Positions 17,341 through 26,521 of a DNA stretch of 46,029 nt are shown piece after piece. Made by a program: the position numbers and the translations under genes. Each line of letters begins with the position of its first letter. The stretch's first letter is position 1. Source of the stretch: Blautia sp. (GTDB taxonomy: Bacteria; Bacillota; Clostridia; Lachnospirales; Lachnospiraceae); the NCBI GenBank assembly GCA_017475035.1, contig JAFVGK010000094.1, positions 1 to 46,029 on the forward strand, given 5' to 3'. The notes below the pieces were generated by a model. That model ran no database searches, had not been told where the DNA came from, and was given only the letters and a program-made list of their open reading frames with translations.

Positions 17341-17444
17341 CCTCCTCCCAAAACAAAGTTTTGTACGTTGACTCAATGATCACGGATGACTATTTTGCAG
17401 CCACGCCTGCAAAAAACGCAGCCGTGGGCAAAATATGTCTCCTC
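17341..17444 (-). repeat. dispersed Shine-Dalgarno-bearing repeat, copy C
   Basis: On the minus strand this copy ends in GGGAGGAGGG before the TTG start of gguA. The internal hairpin is a different sequence from copies A and D (GCCCACGGCTGCG / CGCAGGCGTGGC-like arms near 17397-17430), so the hairpin seems conserved in shape more than in sequence. Confidence 0.7.
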
Positions 17445-17491
17445 ACTGCCGCTTATTTTTCCTAACATCTTCCTTTGCGCGGCTCTGCGAT

Positions 17492-17526
17492 AAAAAAACA
17501 GGCAGGCCTTTGGACCTGCCTGTTTC
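17492..17526 (-). terminator. terminator/attenuator between the ChvE-like gene and gguA
   Basis: Minus-strand stem ACAGGCAGGTCC / GGCCTGCCTGT with a 3-base loop and T7 run, about 80 bases after the binding-protein stop. Part of the transcripts should stop here and give an excess of binding protein over transporter. Confidence 0.85.
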
Positions 17527-17606
17527 GTGTTTACCATCACGTCCATACAGAGCCGCATCTCTCAATGGGTCCTGCACAGGCCTCATCTTGTGAATATCGC
17601 AAAGGA

Positions 17607-18662
17607 TTACTGAAGCTGATCCTCTGTGTAATATCCGGAATCGATGAGAAGCTCTTTGTAGTTGTTTACATCCGCGAACACCGGCTCGCAAAGGTAGGAC
17701 GGTACTACGATGGCGTTGTTGTTGTAGGTCTCGGTGTCGTTTACATCAACTTCTTCGCCGTTGACGATCTGGCCGACCATCTTGACAACCTGGGAAGCCA
17801 GGGTACGGGTATCCTTGAATACGGACATGGCCTGTTTGCCGGCGATCATGTTCTTGGTGTTCTGGATGTCGCAGTCCTGACCGGTGATAATCGGATAGGT
17901 GCCGCTGTAGTTTGCATCAAGGGCGTTCTCTACGCCGAGAGCTGTAGAGTCGTTGGAGCAAAGCCATACGTCAACGTTGGTGCCGTCTGCGTAGTTAGAG
18001 GAAAGAATATTCTCGGCTCTGGTCTGTGCGGTCTCGGTAGCCCATGTCGGGGTAGCAACCTCTTCGAATGCGAGCTGTCCGGACGGGATAACCAGCTTGC
18101 CGGCGTCGATGTAAGGCTGAAGGACATCGATAGCGCCCTGATAGAAGTATTTTGCATTGTTGTCGCCGGGATCGCCTGCGGTGACCTCAAGGTTGAACGG
18201 GCCTTCAGCATTCTCAAGGTCAAGAGCTTCTACAATGTAGGTGCCCTGAACGGTACCGACCATGTAGTTGTCAAATGTAGCATAGTAGGAAACAGCGTCG
18301 GACTCCATCAGCAGACGGTCATATGCGATAACCGGGATCTCATTCTCTGCCGCCATGTCAAGAGCCTCGCCAAGGGAAGAACCTTCGATTGCGGCAATAA
18401 CCAGAACGTCAGCGCCGGCAGCGATCATGTTCTCAACCTGGGAAAGCTGTGTCTGGACATCGTTGGATGCGTACTGAAGGTCTACTTCAAATCCTGCAGC
18501 CTGGAGCTCTGCTTCCATGTTGGCGCCGTCCTGGTTCCATCTCTGGAGATCCTTTGTCGGCATGGAAACACCGATTTTCTCGCCTTCTGCGAATGCGGTC
18601 GAGGAAACAGCCAAAGCTGCTGCCATTGCAGCGATGAGAGCAAGCTTCATCATGTTTTTCAT
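17607..18662 (-). CDS. chvE: ChvE-type multiple-monosaccharide-binding protein
   Basis: 351-residue periplasmic-binding-protein-like (type 1 fold) sugar-binding protein. It has a signal peptide (about 1-24, ending STAFA) and then EKIGVSMPTKDLQRWNQDG, the form typical of ChvE/XylF-like proteins. DLQYASNDVQTQLSQVENMI, VIAYDRLLM and YYATFDNYMVG also match ChvE of Agrobacterium. It probably binds several aldoses such as glucose, galactose, xylose or arabinose. No lipobox cysteine is present. The start at 18662 follows AGGAGGAGAAG. An ATG at 18740 would precede the signal peptide with 26 unlikely residues. First gene of the ggu operon. Confidence 0.92.
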   Translation of the reverse strand: MKNMMKLALIAAMAAALAVSSTAFAEGEKIGVSMPTKDLQRWNQDGANMEAELQAAGFEVDLQYASNDVQTQLSQVENMIAAGADVLVIAAIEGSSLGEALDMAAENEIPVIAYDRLLMESDAVSYYATFDNYMVGTVQGTYIVEALDLENAEGPFNLEVTAGDPGDNNAKYFYQGAIDVLQPYIDAGKLVIPSGQLAFEEVATPTWATETAQTRAENILSSNYADGTNVDVWLCSNDSTALGVENALDANYSGTYPIITGQDCDIQNTKNMIAGKQAMSVFKDTRTLASQVVKMVGQIVNGEEVDVNDTETYNNNAIVVPSYLCEPVFADVNNYKELLIDSGYYTEDQLQ

Positions 18663-18764
18663 AATCTTCTCCTCCTGTAAAATAATATAATATACGAAGC
18701 CGCTGTCCGAAACGGGAAAAAAGCTAATGCTTTTGTCCATTCTGTCCGGCAGCTACTATAATGA

Positions 18765-18793
18765 ATTTTAGTAATTCTGACTGCTTTTGTCAA
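18765..18793 (-). promoter_or_regulatory. promoter of the chvE-gguA-gguB-gguB operon
   Basis: Minus-strand -35 TTGACA (18788-18793), 17-base spacer, -10 TAAAAT (18765-18770), leaving a leader of about 95 bases. Confidence 0.75.
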
Positions 18794-18931
18794 GTTAAAT
18801 CTTCAAAATTCGTAGGCTTTTGAGTGAATGTGAAACAGGTCCGGAAGCCGGCACAGTCTCTGCAGGCAAGCGTCAGGGTATCGTCTGAAGCACCGGACCG
18901 GCTCTGCCTCCGAAAGTATTATTCTGCCTAC

Positions 18932-18960
18932 TTGACAGTTAAATCCTCATTCAGTACGAT
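18932..18960 (+). promoter_or_regulatory. promoter of the SGNH-like gene
   Basis: -35 TTGACA (18932-18937), 17-base spacer, -10 TACGAT (18955-18960). The -10 is inside the outermost arm of the palindromic repeat that follows. Confidence 0.7.
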
Positions 18961-19042
18961 AGAGCCAGACGACAAAAGCCTGCTTCAAAAAAGAGCGGGC
19001 TCCTTTTTGCATGACCTTTTGTCGCCTGAATCATTGTACTGA
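18951..19042. repeat. long palindromic intergenic repeat, copy 1
   Basis: The outer arms TCAGTACGAT / ATCATTGTACTGA and inner arms GACGACAAAAG / CTTTTGTCGCC with GAGCGGGCTC at the tip form one long hairpin. It lies in the 5' leader of the downstream gene. The right half, from GGCTCCTTTTTGCATGACC to TGAATCAT, is almost identical to copies at 20163, 31030 and 37150. Confidence 0.65.
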
Positions 19043-19074
19043 GAAAGAATTTTTACATAAATCAGGAGGCAGAC

Positions 19075-20118
19075 TTGCGCACAAGAAAAGAAGAGCATTT
19101 GCTCACTGCCGCGATCATCCTGTTCGCGGGGCTTTTAACGGGAATCATCTTTTTGGGCCTGCGGCAGGCCCGCAGCAGACAGGAAGCCATCGCCAGGCTG
19201 TCCTTAGCCGTTGATGCCCGGACAAGGGCAAGGTACGATCACGGGGATCAGATTTACCGGCAGACCGGGGAACAAATCCGGGCTGTCCTTCCGGGCATTG
19301 TCTGCTGGGGAAACACCTCACCGGACACAAACAGAATCGCCAGACTTACAAAAGCGCTGCGCAGCGTAGTTGACGAAACCCTTTACAGCGGCTTTTTTGC
19401 TGATCTGCGCCATGAAACACAGTTTTTCTCCCGGGCTTCCGTAAAGACCAGAATCGCCGGCCTTGGCATTTTTCAGGAAGGAATACCGGAGATTCTCTCC
19501 CGCAGCGGCGCCCGCCCTATTCATGTCCTCGCTGACTTTACGATTCCGTCCGATATTGCCCAGGCTCCGATCCGTTTATCCGACGAGGAAGGAAAAGAGC
19601 TTATCTTCGCGCTTCAATCAAACGTCAGATTCGGCGTCGTTACCATCTCCGGCATAGAAGGGTACTTCTATCTCGGAGACGGTTATTATGACGCTTCCCA
19701 TCCCACCCTCTCCTTTGCCCGAAAAGAGCCTGGTGAAGAAGTCCCTGTACCGTCCCGGACCCCGGTGGACACGGAGCTGAGCCAATTATACAGAGCCTGT
19801 CTTCCGATCCTCTGGCTGGACAAGCCGGAAGAAATGGAGGAAACGGCCTACATCACAGCCCTCAGGGAAATGCTCGCCCATCAGCTTTCCCCCGCCGGTC
19901 AATATGTCATTCTTGCCTGCACAGAGCCTGACTCCGATCTGGATCAGGCATTGGAGCTTGCATTTCAAGGGCATTATCTCAATGTGACCCCAAAAATGAA
20001 AGGATGGAAGCCCTCTGCCTACAATACCCTTGCCCGGCAGGTGTTCGACTGTTTTTCAGACCAGGGCGCGTTTGATCAGGTAAAAGAAATTGTCACTCAG
20101 GCACGGCAGTTATTTTAA
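19075..20118 (+). CDS. membrane-anchored, divergent SGNH-hydrolase-like protein (catalytic serine motif apparently lost)
   Basis: 347-residue protein starting with TTG after CAGGAGG, with one N-terminal membrane helix (about 9-29) and an extracellular domain. The segment LPGIVCWGNTSPDTN resembles block I of Firmicutes SGNH/GDSL proteins, where GDS would be expected. Here the Ser position reads GNT, so hydrolase activity is doubtful. Later parts (FTIPS, ISGIEGYFYL, SFARKEPGEEVPVP, PILWLDKPEE) also fit that family from memory. The catalytic DxxH near the C-terminus is not evident. The family call is an inference, and it could be treated as an unknown membrane protein. Single gene with its own promoter. 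Confidence 0.5.
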   Translation: MRTRKEEHLLTAAIILFAGLLTGIIFLGLRQARSRQEAIARLSLAVDARTRARYDHGDQIYRQTGEQIRAVLPGIVCWGNTSPDTNRIARLTKALRSVVDETLYSGFFADLRHETQFFSRASVKTRIAGLGIFQEGIPEILSRSGARPIHVLADFTIPSDIAQAPIRLSDEEGKELIFALQSNVRFGVVTISGIEGYFYLGDGYYDASHPTLSFARKEPGEEVPVPSRTPVDTELSQLYRACLPILWLDKPEEMEETAYITALREMLAHQLSPAGQYVILACTEPDSDLDQALELAFQGHYLNVTPKMKGWKPSAYNTLARQVFDCFSDQGAFDQVKEIVTQARQLF

Positions 20119-20122
20119 AAAT

Positions 20123-20197
20123 CTGATTCTGCAGGCGGCAAAAGGCCATGCAAAATGAGCAAGCTCCTTTTTGCATGACCTTTTGCCGCCTGAATCA
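20123..20197. repeat. long palindromic intergenic repeat, copy 2 (best preserved)
   Basis: GCAGGCGGCAAAAGGCCATG continuing to GAGC (20131-20160) pairs with 20163-20192 over about 30 bp with few mismatches and a 2-base loop. It lies exactly between the convergent SGNH-like gene and the SNF2 helicase gene, so it may serve as terminator for both. Confidence 0.8.
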
Positions 20198-20208
20198 TAA
20201 TTCCCTTA

Positions 20209-23200
20209 TTATTCCAAAAGTGCCATCAGATCTTCCTGGTTCAGCGTTCCGCTGGAAATTCCTTCTCCGCTGAGGATATCATCGGCCAGCTTTTGTTTAT
20301 CCTCCTGCATCTGGATGATCCTTTCCTCGATCGTCCCTTTCGTCACGAGCTTATACACGGTAACCACGTTTACCTGTCCGATCCGGTGCGCCCTGTCTGT
20401 CGCCTGATTCTCAACGGCAATATTCCACCAGGGATCATAATGAATCACCACGTCCGCCCCGACCAGGTTTAATCCGGTGCCGCCTGCTCTTAAGGAAATC
20501 AGGAAAACCGGCGTCTCATCTTCATTAAAAGCCTTCACCAGCGTCAGCCGCCGTTCCTTCGGCGTAGAACCGGTAATGGTATAAAACGGAATATGCTCCT
20601 TTTCCAGATCCTTTGCCAGAAGATCCAGCATCGAAGTAAACTGGGAGAAAATCAAAGCCTTGTGGCCTCCGTCGGCAAGATTTCTCACCAGCTCCATGCA
20701 CATCTCACGTTTCGCCGACTGTCCCTTAAAGTCTTCGAAGCACAGATTCGGATCACAGCAGATCTGGCGCAGCTTCATCAGTTCCGCCAGAAACTCCAGC
20801 TTCATGCGGCGGAAGTCCGTTTCCGACTTGCCCGCAAACTTGCTCTTCATTTTCACCACCTGGCCGTCATACAGGTTCTGCTGCTTCACATCCATCTGGG
20901 CAAAGCGCAGCTCCACCAGCTTATCCGGCAGGTCCTTCAGCACATCCCGTTTCAGCCTGCGCAGGATAAAGGGCGTAACCATGCGCTGCAGCTCCATCTG
21001 CGCCTCTTCCTTCTGATATTTCACGATAGGTAATTCATAATTATTCCGGAAGGTATCATAATCATAGAGGAATCCCGGCATAAGATAATCAAAAATACTC
21101 CAAAGCTCAGAAAGCCGGTTTTCAATCGGGGTACCGGTGAGAGCATACTTCGTCCTGGCCTGAATCAGTTTCACGGACTTCGCCGCGGCAGTATCATGGT
21201 TTTTGATATACTGCGCTTCATCAATTACCTGAAAACGGAACTGTTTTCCCTCATAATCCGCAATGTCTCTCTTCAGCAGGTCATAGGAAGTCACAAGAAC
21301 ATCAGCCTGACGATAAATCGCCAGCTTCTCTCTCCTGTCGCCCTGAGTCCCGGAAAGCAGCAGGACCTTCAGCTCCGGAGCGAAACGGCGCAGCTCCTCT
21401 CCCCAGTTAAATACGAGGGAAGCCGGGCAGATGATCAGGGACGGAAAATGCTCTTCAGAAAATTCTTTTTCCCTGTGCTTCACCGAAAGCATGACCGTAA
21501 TCACCTGCAGCGTCTTTCCCAGACCCATCTCATCCGCAAGAATACCGCCAAAATTATAGTGATCCAGGGTACACAGCCATTGAAAGCCCGTCTCCTGATA
21601 TTTTCTGAGAACACCCTTCAGTTCTTCGGGAATCTCAAAATCAGCGTCCTCCACTGTCTTGAATTCCTTGATCAGCTTACGGAAATGAACATCCCGGTTC
21701 AGATACACATCCTTTACCGATTCCAGCATCTTGTCCAGATACAAAGCGCGGTAGGCAGGAATCGACATCTTGCCCTTAACAAATTCCTGTACGGAAACGC
21801 CCAGCACATCCAGCATCTGGGCCAGCTGGGCAATCGTATCCTGGGCGTCCAGCCGCAGAAAGTCCCCGTTCCGCAGCCGGACAAAACGCCGTTTTTCCCT
21901 GTACTGGAACAGAATCTCCAGCAGCTCCTCCTGGCTTAAATCCTCCGAAAGAATCGAAAGATTCATAATCCCGGAAGAAACCGAAACGCCGATGTCGAAT
22001 TTCACGGATTTGCGCACGCGAAGACGCTTGAAGCGTTCTGTCGCCCGCACTTCACACACCTCCATCAGCTCGCCGATCCCATAGCTCAAAAAGGCGAAGA
22101 CCTGCTCTTCGTCCCTGGTTCCCGACAGAAGGTGAAGATCCCGGTCATAATTCGTCAGATATTTGCAGATTACCCGCAGGACGTTTCCTTCCGCCTCCTG
22201 ATCCCGGTAGGATGCCACACCGCTTCCGATCCGGTCCTGCTCCTGATCCAAAAGATCCGTCAGGGAAAAAATCTGCGGCCCGTAGGTCACCTCTGCGCGG
22301 CAGATCACCGTATCCTTCATATAATCCAGATAACACAGAAAAGTCGGCTCAGGCGGCAGATACCGGGCAATCTCTTCGATATCATACTCCACGATATCCG
22401 CAATTTCCCTTAACTGCGGCAATGTTTTATAATAAAAATCAGACAGATGGTTCCTGCCGATACACATGCGCACATACCCGCCATGTCCGGCCTGAACCAG
22501 CGGCTCCAGCGCCTTGAACCGCTCATGGGGAACCCGGTTGAAATAGCATCCTTTTTTATCCTGAGAAAAATAATACGCGCTGCGGCGTCCTTCAATCATC
22601 TCAGGCAGATCTCCGGTAATCACAATTCCCTGGAAATATCCCGTTTTCTCATCCAGATCCCTGGCAATCTCCAGCTTCGGCTGGAAATCCTGATCCCGGA
22701 ACAGATAACTGCTTTTCTCTTTACTGATCGCGTCCCGAACGGTTACCTCCAGGCTTTTCCCGTTCATAAGCTCAAAGAACCGGTCCAGACGTGAGCCCAG
22801 AAGCTGCACCGAGCTTTTCATCTCGGGAAGGGTCACGGGCTGATAATAGCTTCCGCCATATAAATTCCTGAATCTCTCGTTGATCTCCCGGTCTTCTTCA
22901 GCGATCTCCTCCAGGAAAGAAAAAACGGAAAGGGAGTCAGGATCAAGACTTTCCCTGCTCAAAGAAAATACGGTATTTTTCCCAAAGGTTTCCTTCTTAC
23001 CCTCCCGGATTTTCTGTATGATATCCCCCAGCATTTTTATTTTATAGAATTTCCCGCCCTGTCCGATCCGGAAAGAGGCAGAAATGCTGTTATCATGTTC
23101 AACCTCCAGGGAAGGAACGATGCTCAGAAGCTGCGGCGCATCCGTCGCCACGAGCGAAAGCGCTGCTTTCGGACTGTAAAGCATATGGTTCAGGAGCGCC

Positions 23201-23826
23201 ATACCCGAACGGTTCGTCGCATCCCCTATATTGTTGTCCTCCAGATATTCCTGAAGCAGAAGTATCGCCGCTGCCTGATGATGGCAGATCGTATGCTTCA
23301 GCGTCGAATTCTTATCCTGCACCGAATAACAGCTGTATTTGGTACAGGCGCTGTAGACGATTTTGTGGGAAGTGAAACGGATCCGCACCTGCCATCCTTC
23401 AAAATAAGAACGGCTTACGCTCAGCAATCTCGCCTCTCCCATCTGCCTCTCGGATCCGACATCCTCTTCAAAGCCCAGGGAGACCTCCATCGGCAGGCAC
23501 TCCTGATTCCGTATCAGTTCCCGGGCCTTCTTAATAGTATCCAACGGTACATTGAGTCCCTTAAAAAATCCCTCTGACTGAAAATATCGATATTCCTCTG
23601 CCGGAAAAAGCGCGGCATTCTCTTCACGAAAAGCCTGTGCGATCTGTTCATGTTCCTGTGTAATCAGCTCATCCAAGGTATCAGACGTTTCCCGGTCCGG
23701 GTCATCCGGATCCCGGGGCCTTGCGATCACCTCCGTCCCGTTCTCTGTCAGAGAAATCACTTCCTGTTCCGTGCTGTCTTCCGCCTGCATCGTCATATGT
23801 TCATCTTTTCTGTCATCAGCCGACAC
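20209..23826 (-). CDS. SNF2-family DEAD/DEAH helicase
   Basis: About 1205-residue SWI2/SNF2 ATPase. The C-terminal half has all helicase motifs: ADEMGLGKTLQ (I), CPASLVFNW (Ia), DEAQYIKN (II), LTGTPIENR (III), RAGGTGLNLVGAD (V) and QATDRAHRIGQ (VI). The N-terminal half has a region like a SWIM zinc finger (Cx4C...ICHH), with the usual CxC pair changed to Cx4C. Such proteins remodel nucleic-acid-protein complexes, but the cellular role in bacteria is poorly known. A GTG start at 23826 follows AGGAAAGGAG by 8 bases. The in-frame ATG at 23847 lacks a ribosome site. It begins about 50 bases after the secreted LRR gene on the same strand and may be co-transcribed with it. Confidence 0.9.
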   Translation of the reverse strand: MSADDRKDEHMTMQAEDSTEQEVISLTENGTEVIARPRDPDDPDRETSDTLDELITQEHEQIAQAFREENAALFPAEEYRYFQSEGFFKGLNVPLDTIKKARELIRNQECLPMEVSLGFEEDVGSERQMGEARLLSVSRSYFEGWQVRIRFTSHKIVYSACTKYSCYSVQDKNSTLKHTICHHQAAAILLLQEYLEDNNIGDATNRSGMALLNHMLYSPKAALSLVATDAPQLLSIVPSLEVEHDNSISASFRIGQGGKFYKIKMLGDIIQKIREGKKETFGKNTVFSLSRESLDPDSLSVFSFLEEIAEEDREINERFRNLYGGSYYQPVTLPEMKSSVQLLGSRLDRFFELMNGKSLEVTVRDAISKEKSSYLFRDQDFQPKLEIARDLDEKTGYFQGIVITGDLPEMIEGRRSAYYFSQDKKGCYFNRVPHERFKALEPLVQAGHGGYVRMCIGRNHLSDFYYKTLPQLREIADIVEYDIEEIARYLPPEPTFLCYLDYMKDTVICRAEVTYGPQIFSLTDLLDQEQDRIGSGVASYRDQEAEGNVLRVICKYLTNYDRDLHLLSGTRDEEQVFAFLSYGIGELMEVCEVRATERFKRLRVRKSVKFDIGVSVSSGIMNLSILSEDLSQEELLEILFQYREKRRFVRLRNGDFLRLDAQDTIAQLAQMLDVLGVSVQEFVKGKMSIPAYRALYLDKMLESVKDVYLNRDVHFRKLIKEFKTVEDADFEIPEELKGVLRKYQETGFQWLCTLDHYNFGGILADEMGLGKTLQVITVMLSVKHREKEFSEEHFPSLIICPASLVFNWGEELRRFAPELKVLLLSGTQGDRREKLAIYRQADVLVTSYDLLKRDIADYEGKQFRFQVIDEAQYIKNHDTAAAKSVKLIQARTKYALTGTPIENRLSELWSIFDYLMPGFLYDYDTFRNNYELPIVKYQKEEAQMELQRMVTPFILRRLKRDVLKDLPDKLVELRFAQMDVKQQNLYDGQVVKMKSKFAGKSETDFRRMKLEFLAELMKLRQICCDPNLCFEDFKGQSAKREMCMELVRNLADGGHKALIFSQFTSMLDLLAKDLEKEHIPFYTITGSTPKERRLTLVKAFNEDETPVFLISLRAGGTGLNLVGADVVIHYDPWWNIAVENQATDRAHRIGQVNVVTVYKLVTKGTIEERIIQMQEDKQKLADDILSGEGISSGTLNQEDLMALLE

Positions 23827-23876
23827 CCTGCCGTCTCCTTTCCTCATAGGGAAGCTGTGAAAAACAGCCTGTTTTT

Positions 23877-26516
23877 TCAGAATCCCGCAAAGCCTGCTTT
23901 CTTATTCAGTCCTCTGGCCCGGAAAAGCTTCCGATAAGCCTCCAGCTTTGTCTTCGGCACGCTGACTGCCATCTTTGCATAGGTATTCTTAAAAATACCG
24001 GTTCCCAGACTGCCGTCTGTCAGCTTCGCTGTCTTTACCGTCAGGGTCTTCAGGCCGACACAGCCGGCAAAAGCCCCTGCGCCGATTTTCTTCACCTTTT
24101 TCGGCAGCGTGACTGTGCCCAGGGATACACAGCCGTTAAAAGCGTTTTTGCCGATGGAAACGAGGCCGGATCCCAGAGACACTGTTTTCAGATTTACACA
24201 GTTGGAAAATGCGGCTTTCCCTATCGTTGTCACAGTCCTGGCAACTGTCACCTTCGTGATCTTGCTGTTGGCGCGAAATGCGCCTGCCGCCACCGACGTC
24301 ACCTGATATGTAATCTTTTTCCGTTTCACGGCTGCCGGGATCGCCGCAGTACCTTTCGCGCTGCCGGCAGGACTTACATAAGCAACGGCCGGATTTGAGG
24401 GATCCGAGTCTGTCACCCGGTATGAGGCTCCGGCGCTGTCCTGAAAAACGGTTCCCACCGCTGCCGGGAGATCCGCAGGAGAAGGCGCAGCTGTCACCGG
24501 AACCGCTTTTACCGTAATCCCGGCGTTCCCGCTATACTTATTAAACCCGGCGTTCAGAGTAACCAGGCAGCAGATGTACTTCCCGTCCAGCCAGGTATCC
24601 TTCGGAACCAGCTGCACGCTGTCCGTCTCTTCTCCGGAAACATCCGCATGCGTCTTCACCGTACTCCAGGACCACTTGCTTCCGCCCGCCACATCAGATA
24701 TCCACCAATGATAAGCATTGGCTCCCTTACATTTCGTCCGGAAGGTCAGCTTTCCCAAAACATAAGCGCTGTCATCGGCAGGCTGTTCCTCAAAGCAGTC
24801 GTTGACTGTCATTTTCGCAAAATACGACCTGACCACCTTTCCGTCCGCGCCCTTGACATCGCAGGCTATATATTTTCCGTTCAGCCACCTATCTTTCGGA
24901 ATCAGGGTGATCCTGGACGTATTTCTTCCGGAAACAAGCGCATGTCCCGAAACAGAATCGGTGCCGGTCCAGGAATATGCCTGAGAGCCGGTTCCGTTAT
25001 TGTCATACACATACCAGGCGTAGCTTTCTGCATTCCCTGCACTCACCTCATAGGTAAAGGACTCTCCTACTGATCCGGTCTGACTGACGGGCTGCGTGGT
25101 GATGCTGGCATGTAATGGCTGTACATAAATATAATTGCTGTAAAGTACCCCTGTATGGTTTCTCAGCGTCACCGCAACCCTGAGATAACAGCCGTTATCC
25201 TGCTTCACAGTCTTATAGGTACTGCTGAAAGCCCCTGTAATCGCCACCCAGCTTCCCGTATTATTATCTTTTTTTGTCCATCTTTGCCAGACATAGCTTC
25301 TCGTACCTGCAGGAAGGCCTGTCGTGTCAGCCGACAGGACATCCCCCACAACATAGGTCTTATTCTGCAGCTCTACTTTCCAGGAACCGGTCAGCTTCTG
25401 GCCGATCATAACGTTATTTGCGTCCGCCCCGGAGGACGTGCGGATATTATGGGTGCTGACCACTCCTCCGGAGGGCGTCAGGATCTGAAGGGGAGAAGAA
25501 ACCGAGACCGTGCCGTTTTTTGCCCACACAGCGTTCTTCTGTCCTTTGATGCCGGCTCCTCCTGAAAAAAAAGTAATGTTTCCGCAGGCATAGATTCCTT
25601 CTTTTAAAGAGCTGGTTACCACCGCGCTCCCATGAATCCATACATCTCCTTCACAGTAAATCCCATAGGAATCCGCGCTTACCTGATCCAGATTTCCCTG
25701 TGACCCGACATCAACCAGAGTCTTTGCCGACAGCCCGATATAGCCGGTGACGGATACCTCTCCCCCGATCAGAATGCTGCCGTTATCAGCCAGCATTCCC
25801 TGTCTGCCGGAACCTGTTGCCTTGACTTTCACTGTCGCTTCCCGGATGCTGATCGTACCGTTTTTTGCACGGATCGGAAGATATCCTTCCACCGTCGTGC
25901 TGCCTCCGGTGATATAAATATCTTCATTGGCATAAAGCACAGCACCGCCTTTGCCGGCATTCGATGCCGTCACATTCCCGTTCTGCAATGTGATCTTCTT
26001 ATACGCCTCAATCGCGGAACCGGTGACGGACGAGGCACTGACGGAACCGCCCTGAACCAGAATATTTCCTCCGCTGGAGCGAATCCCGACCGCGAAGCCG
26101 ACAGAGCTTAAACTGCCTCCGCTTTTTACCGTAATATTCCCGGAGGTCAGGACGCCATAATCGGCCTCGCTGACAGTACCCTGCTGGACGGACACCTCAG
26201 CGCTGACCGTCAGCTCCTTCACGCAGATCGGGATCGTCTTATCTCTCGAGAATAACATCAGAGAACCTTTTGTCCCGCTTTTTTGCATGATGGCAAGACT
26301 ATAGTTCTTTCCCGTGATGGAGTTGATTCTCCTGACGGTCGTATTGACAATCAGTGTCGTATCACCTGTCAGATTCAGATTGACTCCATCACTCAGATAA
26401 CTGGTATACACTGTCCCCTCAATATTCCTCGTCTCCGCATTCACCGGAGTCCGGGGCAGAATCAAAATCCCAAAAATCAGGCACAAAAAGGCTATACAAA
26501 ACTTTTGAAGCTTCAT
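23877..26516 (-). CDS. secreted surface protein: beta-helix-like region, Ig-like domains and BspA-type leucine-rich repeats
   Basis: 879-residue secreted protein with signal peptide (about 1-27, ending TPVNA). Residues of about 60-350 are short repeating Gly/Ser/Val-rich units (GNITVKSGG, GNILVQGG, DIYITGGS, GSILIGG) that suggest a right-handed beta-helix. Two or three Ig-like modules follow (about 380-690, with ITTQPVSQTGSVGESFTY). The C-terminus (about 740-850) has at least three LRR_5 units (AFSNCVNLKTVSLGSGL, AFNGCVSLGTVTLPKKV, AFAGCVGLKTLTV). No LPXTG or membrane anchor is seen, so it is probably released or bound non-covalently. Similar BspA-like proteins act in adhesion. Ribosome site AGGAGGAG comes from repeat copy D. 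Confidence 0.82.
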   Translation of the reverse strand: MKLQKFCIAFLCLIFGILILPRTPVNAETRNIEGTVYTSYLSDGVNLNLTGDTTLIVNTTVRRINSITGKNYSLAIMQKSGTKGSLMLFSRDKTIPICVKELTVSAEVSVQQGTVSEADYGVLTSGNITVKSGGSLSSVGFAVGIRSSGGNILVQGGSVSASSVTGSAIEAYKKITLQNGNVTASNAGKGGAVLYANEDIYITGGSTTVEGYLPIRAKNGTISIREATVKVKATGSGRQGMLADNGSILIGGEVSVTGYIGLSAKTLVDVGSQGNLDQVSADSYGIYCEGDVWIHGSAVVTSSLKEGIYACGNITFFSGGAGIKGQKNAVWAKNGTVSVSSPLQILTPSGGVVSTHNIRTSSGADANNVMIGQKLTGSWKVELQNKTYVVGDVLSADTTGLPAGTRSYVWQRWTKKDNNTGSWVAITGAFSSTYKTVKQDNGCYLRVAVTLRNHTGVLYSNYIYVQPLHASITTQPVSQTGSVGESFTYEVSAGNAESYAWYVYDNNGTGSQAYSWTGTDSVSGHALVSGRNTSRITLIPKDRWLNGKYIACDVKGADGKVVRSYFAKMTVNDCFEEQPADDSAYVLGKLTFRTKCKGANAYHWWISDVAGGSKWSWSTVKTHADVSGEETDSVQLVPKDTWLDGKYICCLVTLNAGFNKYSGNAGITVKAVPVTAAPSPADLPAAVGTVFQDSAGASYRVTDSDPSNPAVAYVSPAGSAKGTAAIPAAVKRKKITYQVTSVAAGAFRANSKITKVTVARTVTTIGKAAFSNCVNLKTVSLGSGLVSIGKNAFNGCVSLGTVTLPKKVKKIGAGAFAGCVGLKTLTVKTAKLTDGSLGTGIFKNTYAKMAVSVPKTKLEAYRKLFRARGLNKKAGFAGF

Positions 26517-26521
26517 GATCC

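Noticed and set aside
18951-20197. CRISPR array formed by the repeated palindromes
   Set aside because: The copies are single, far apart and palindromic, with no regular spacers and no cas genes.
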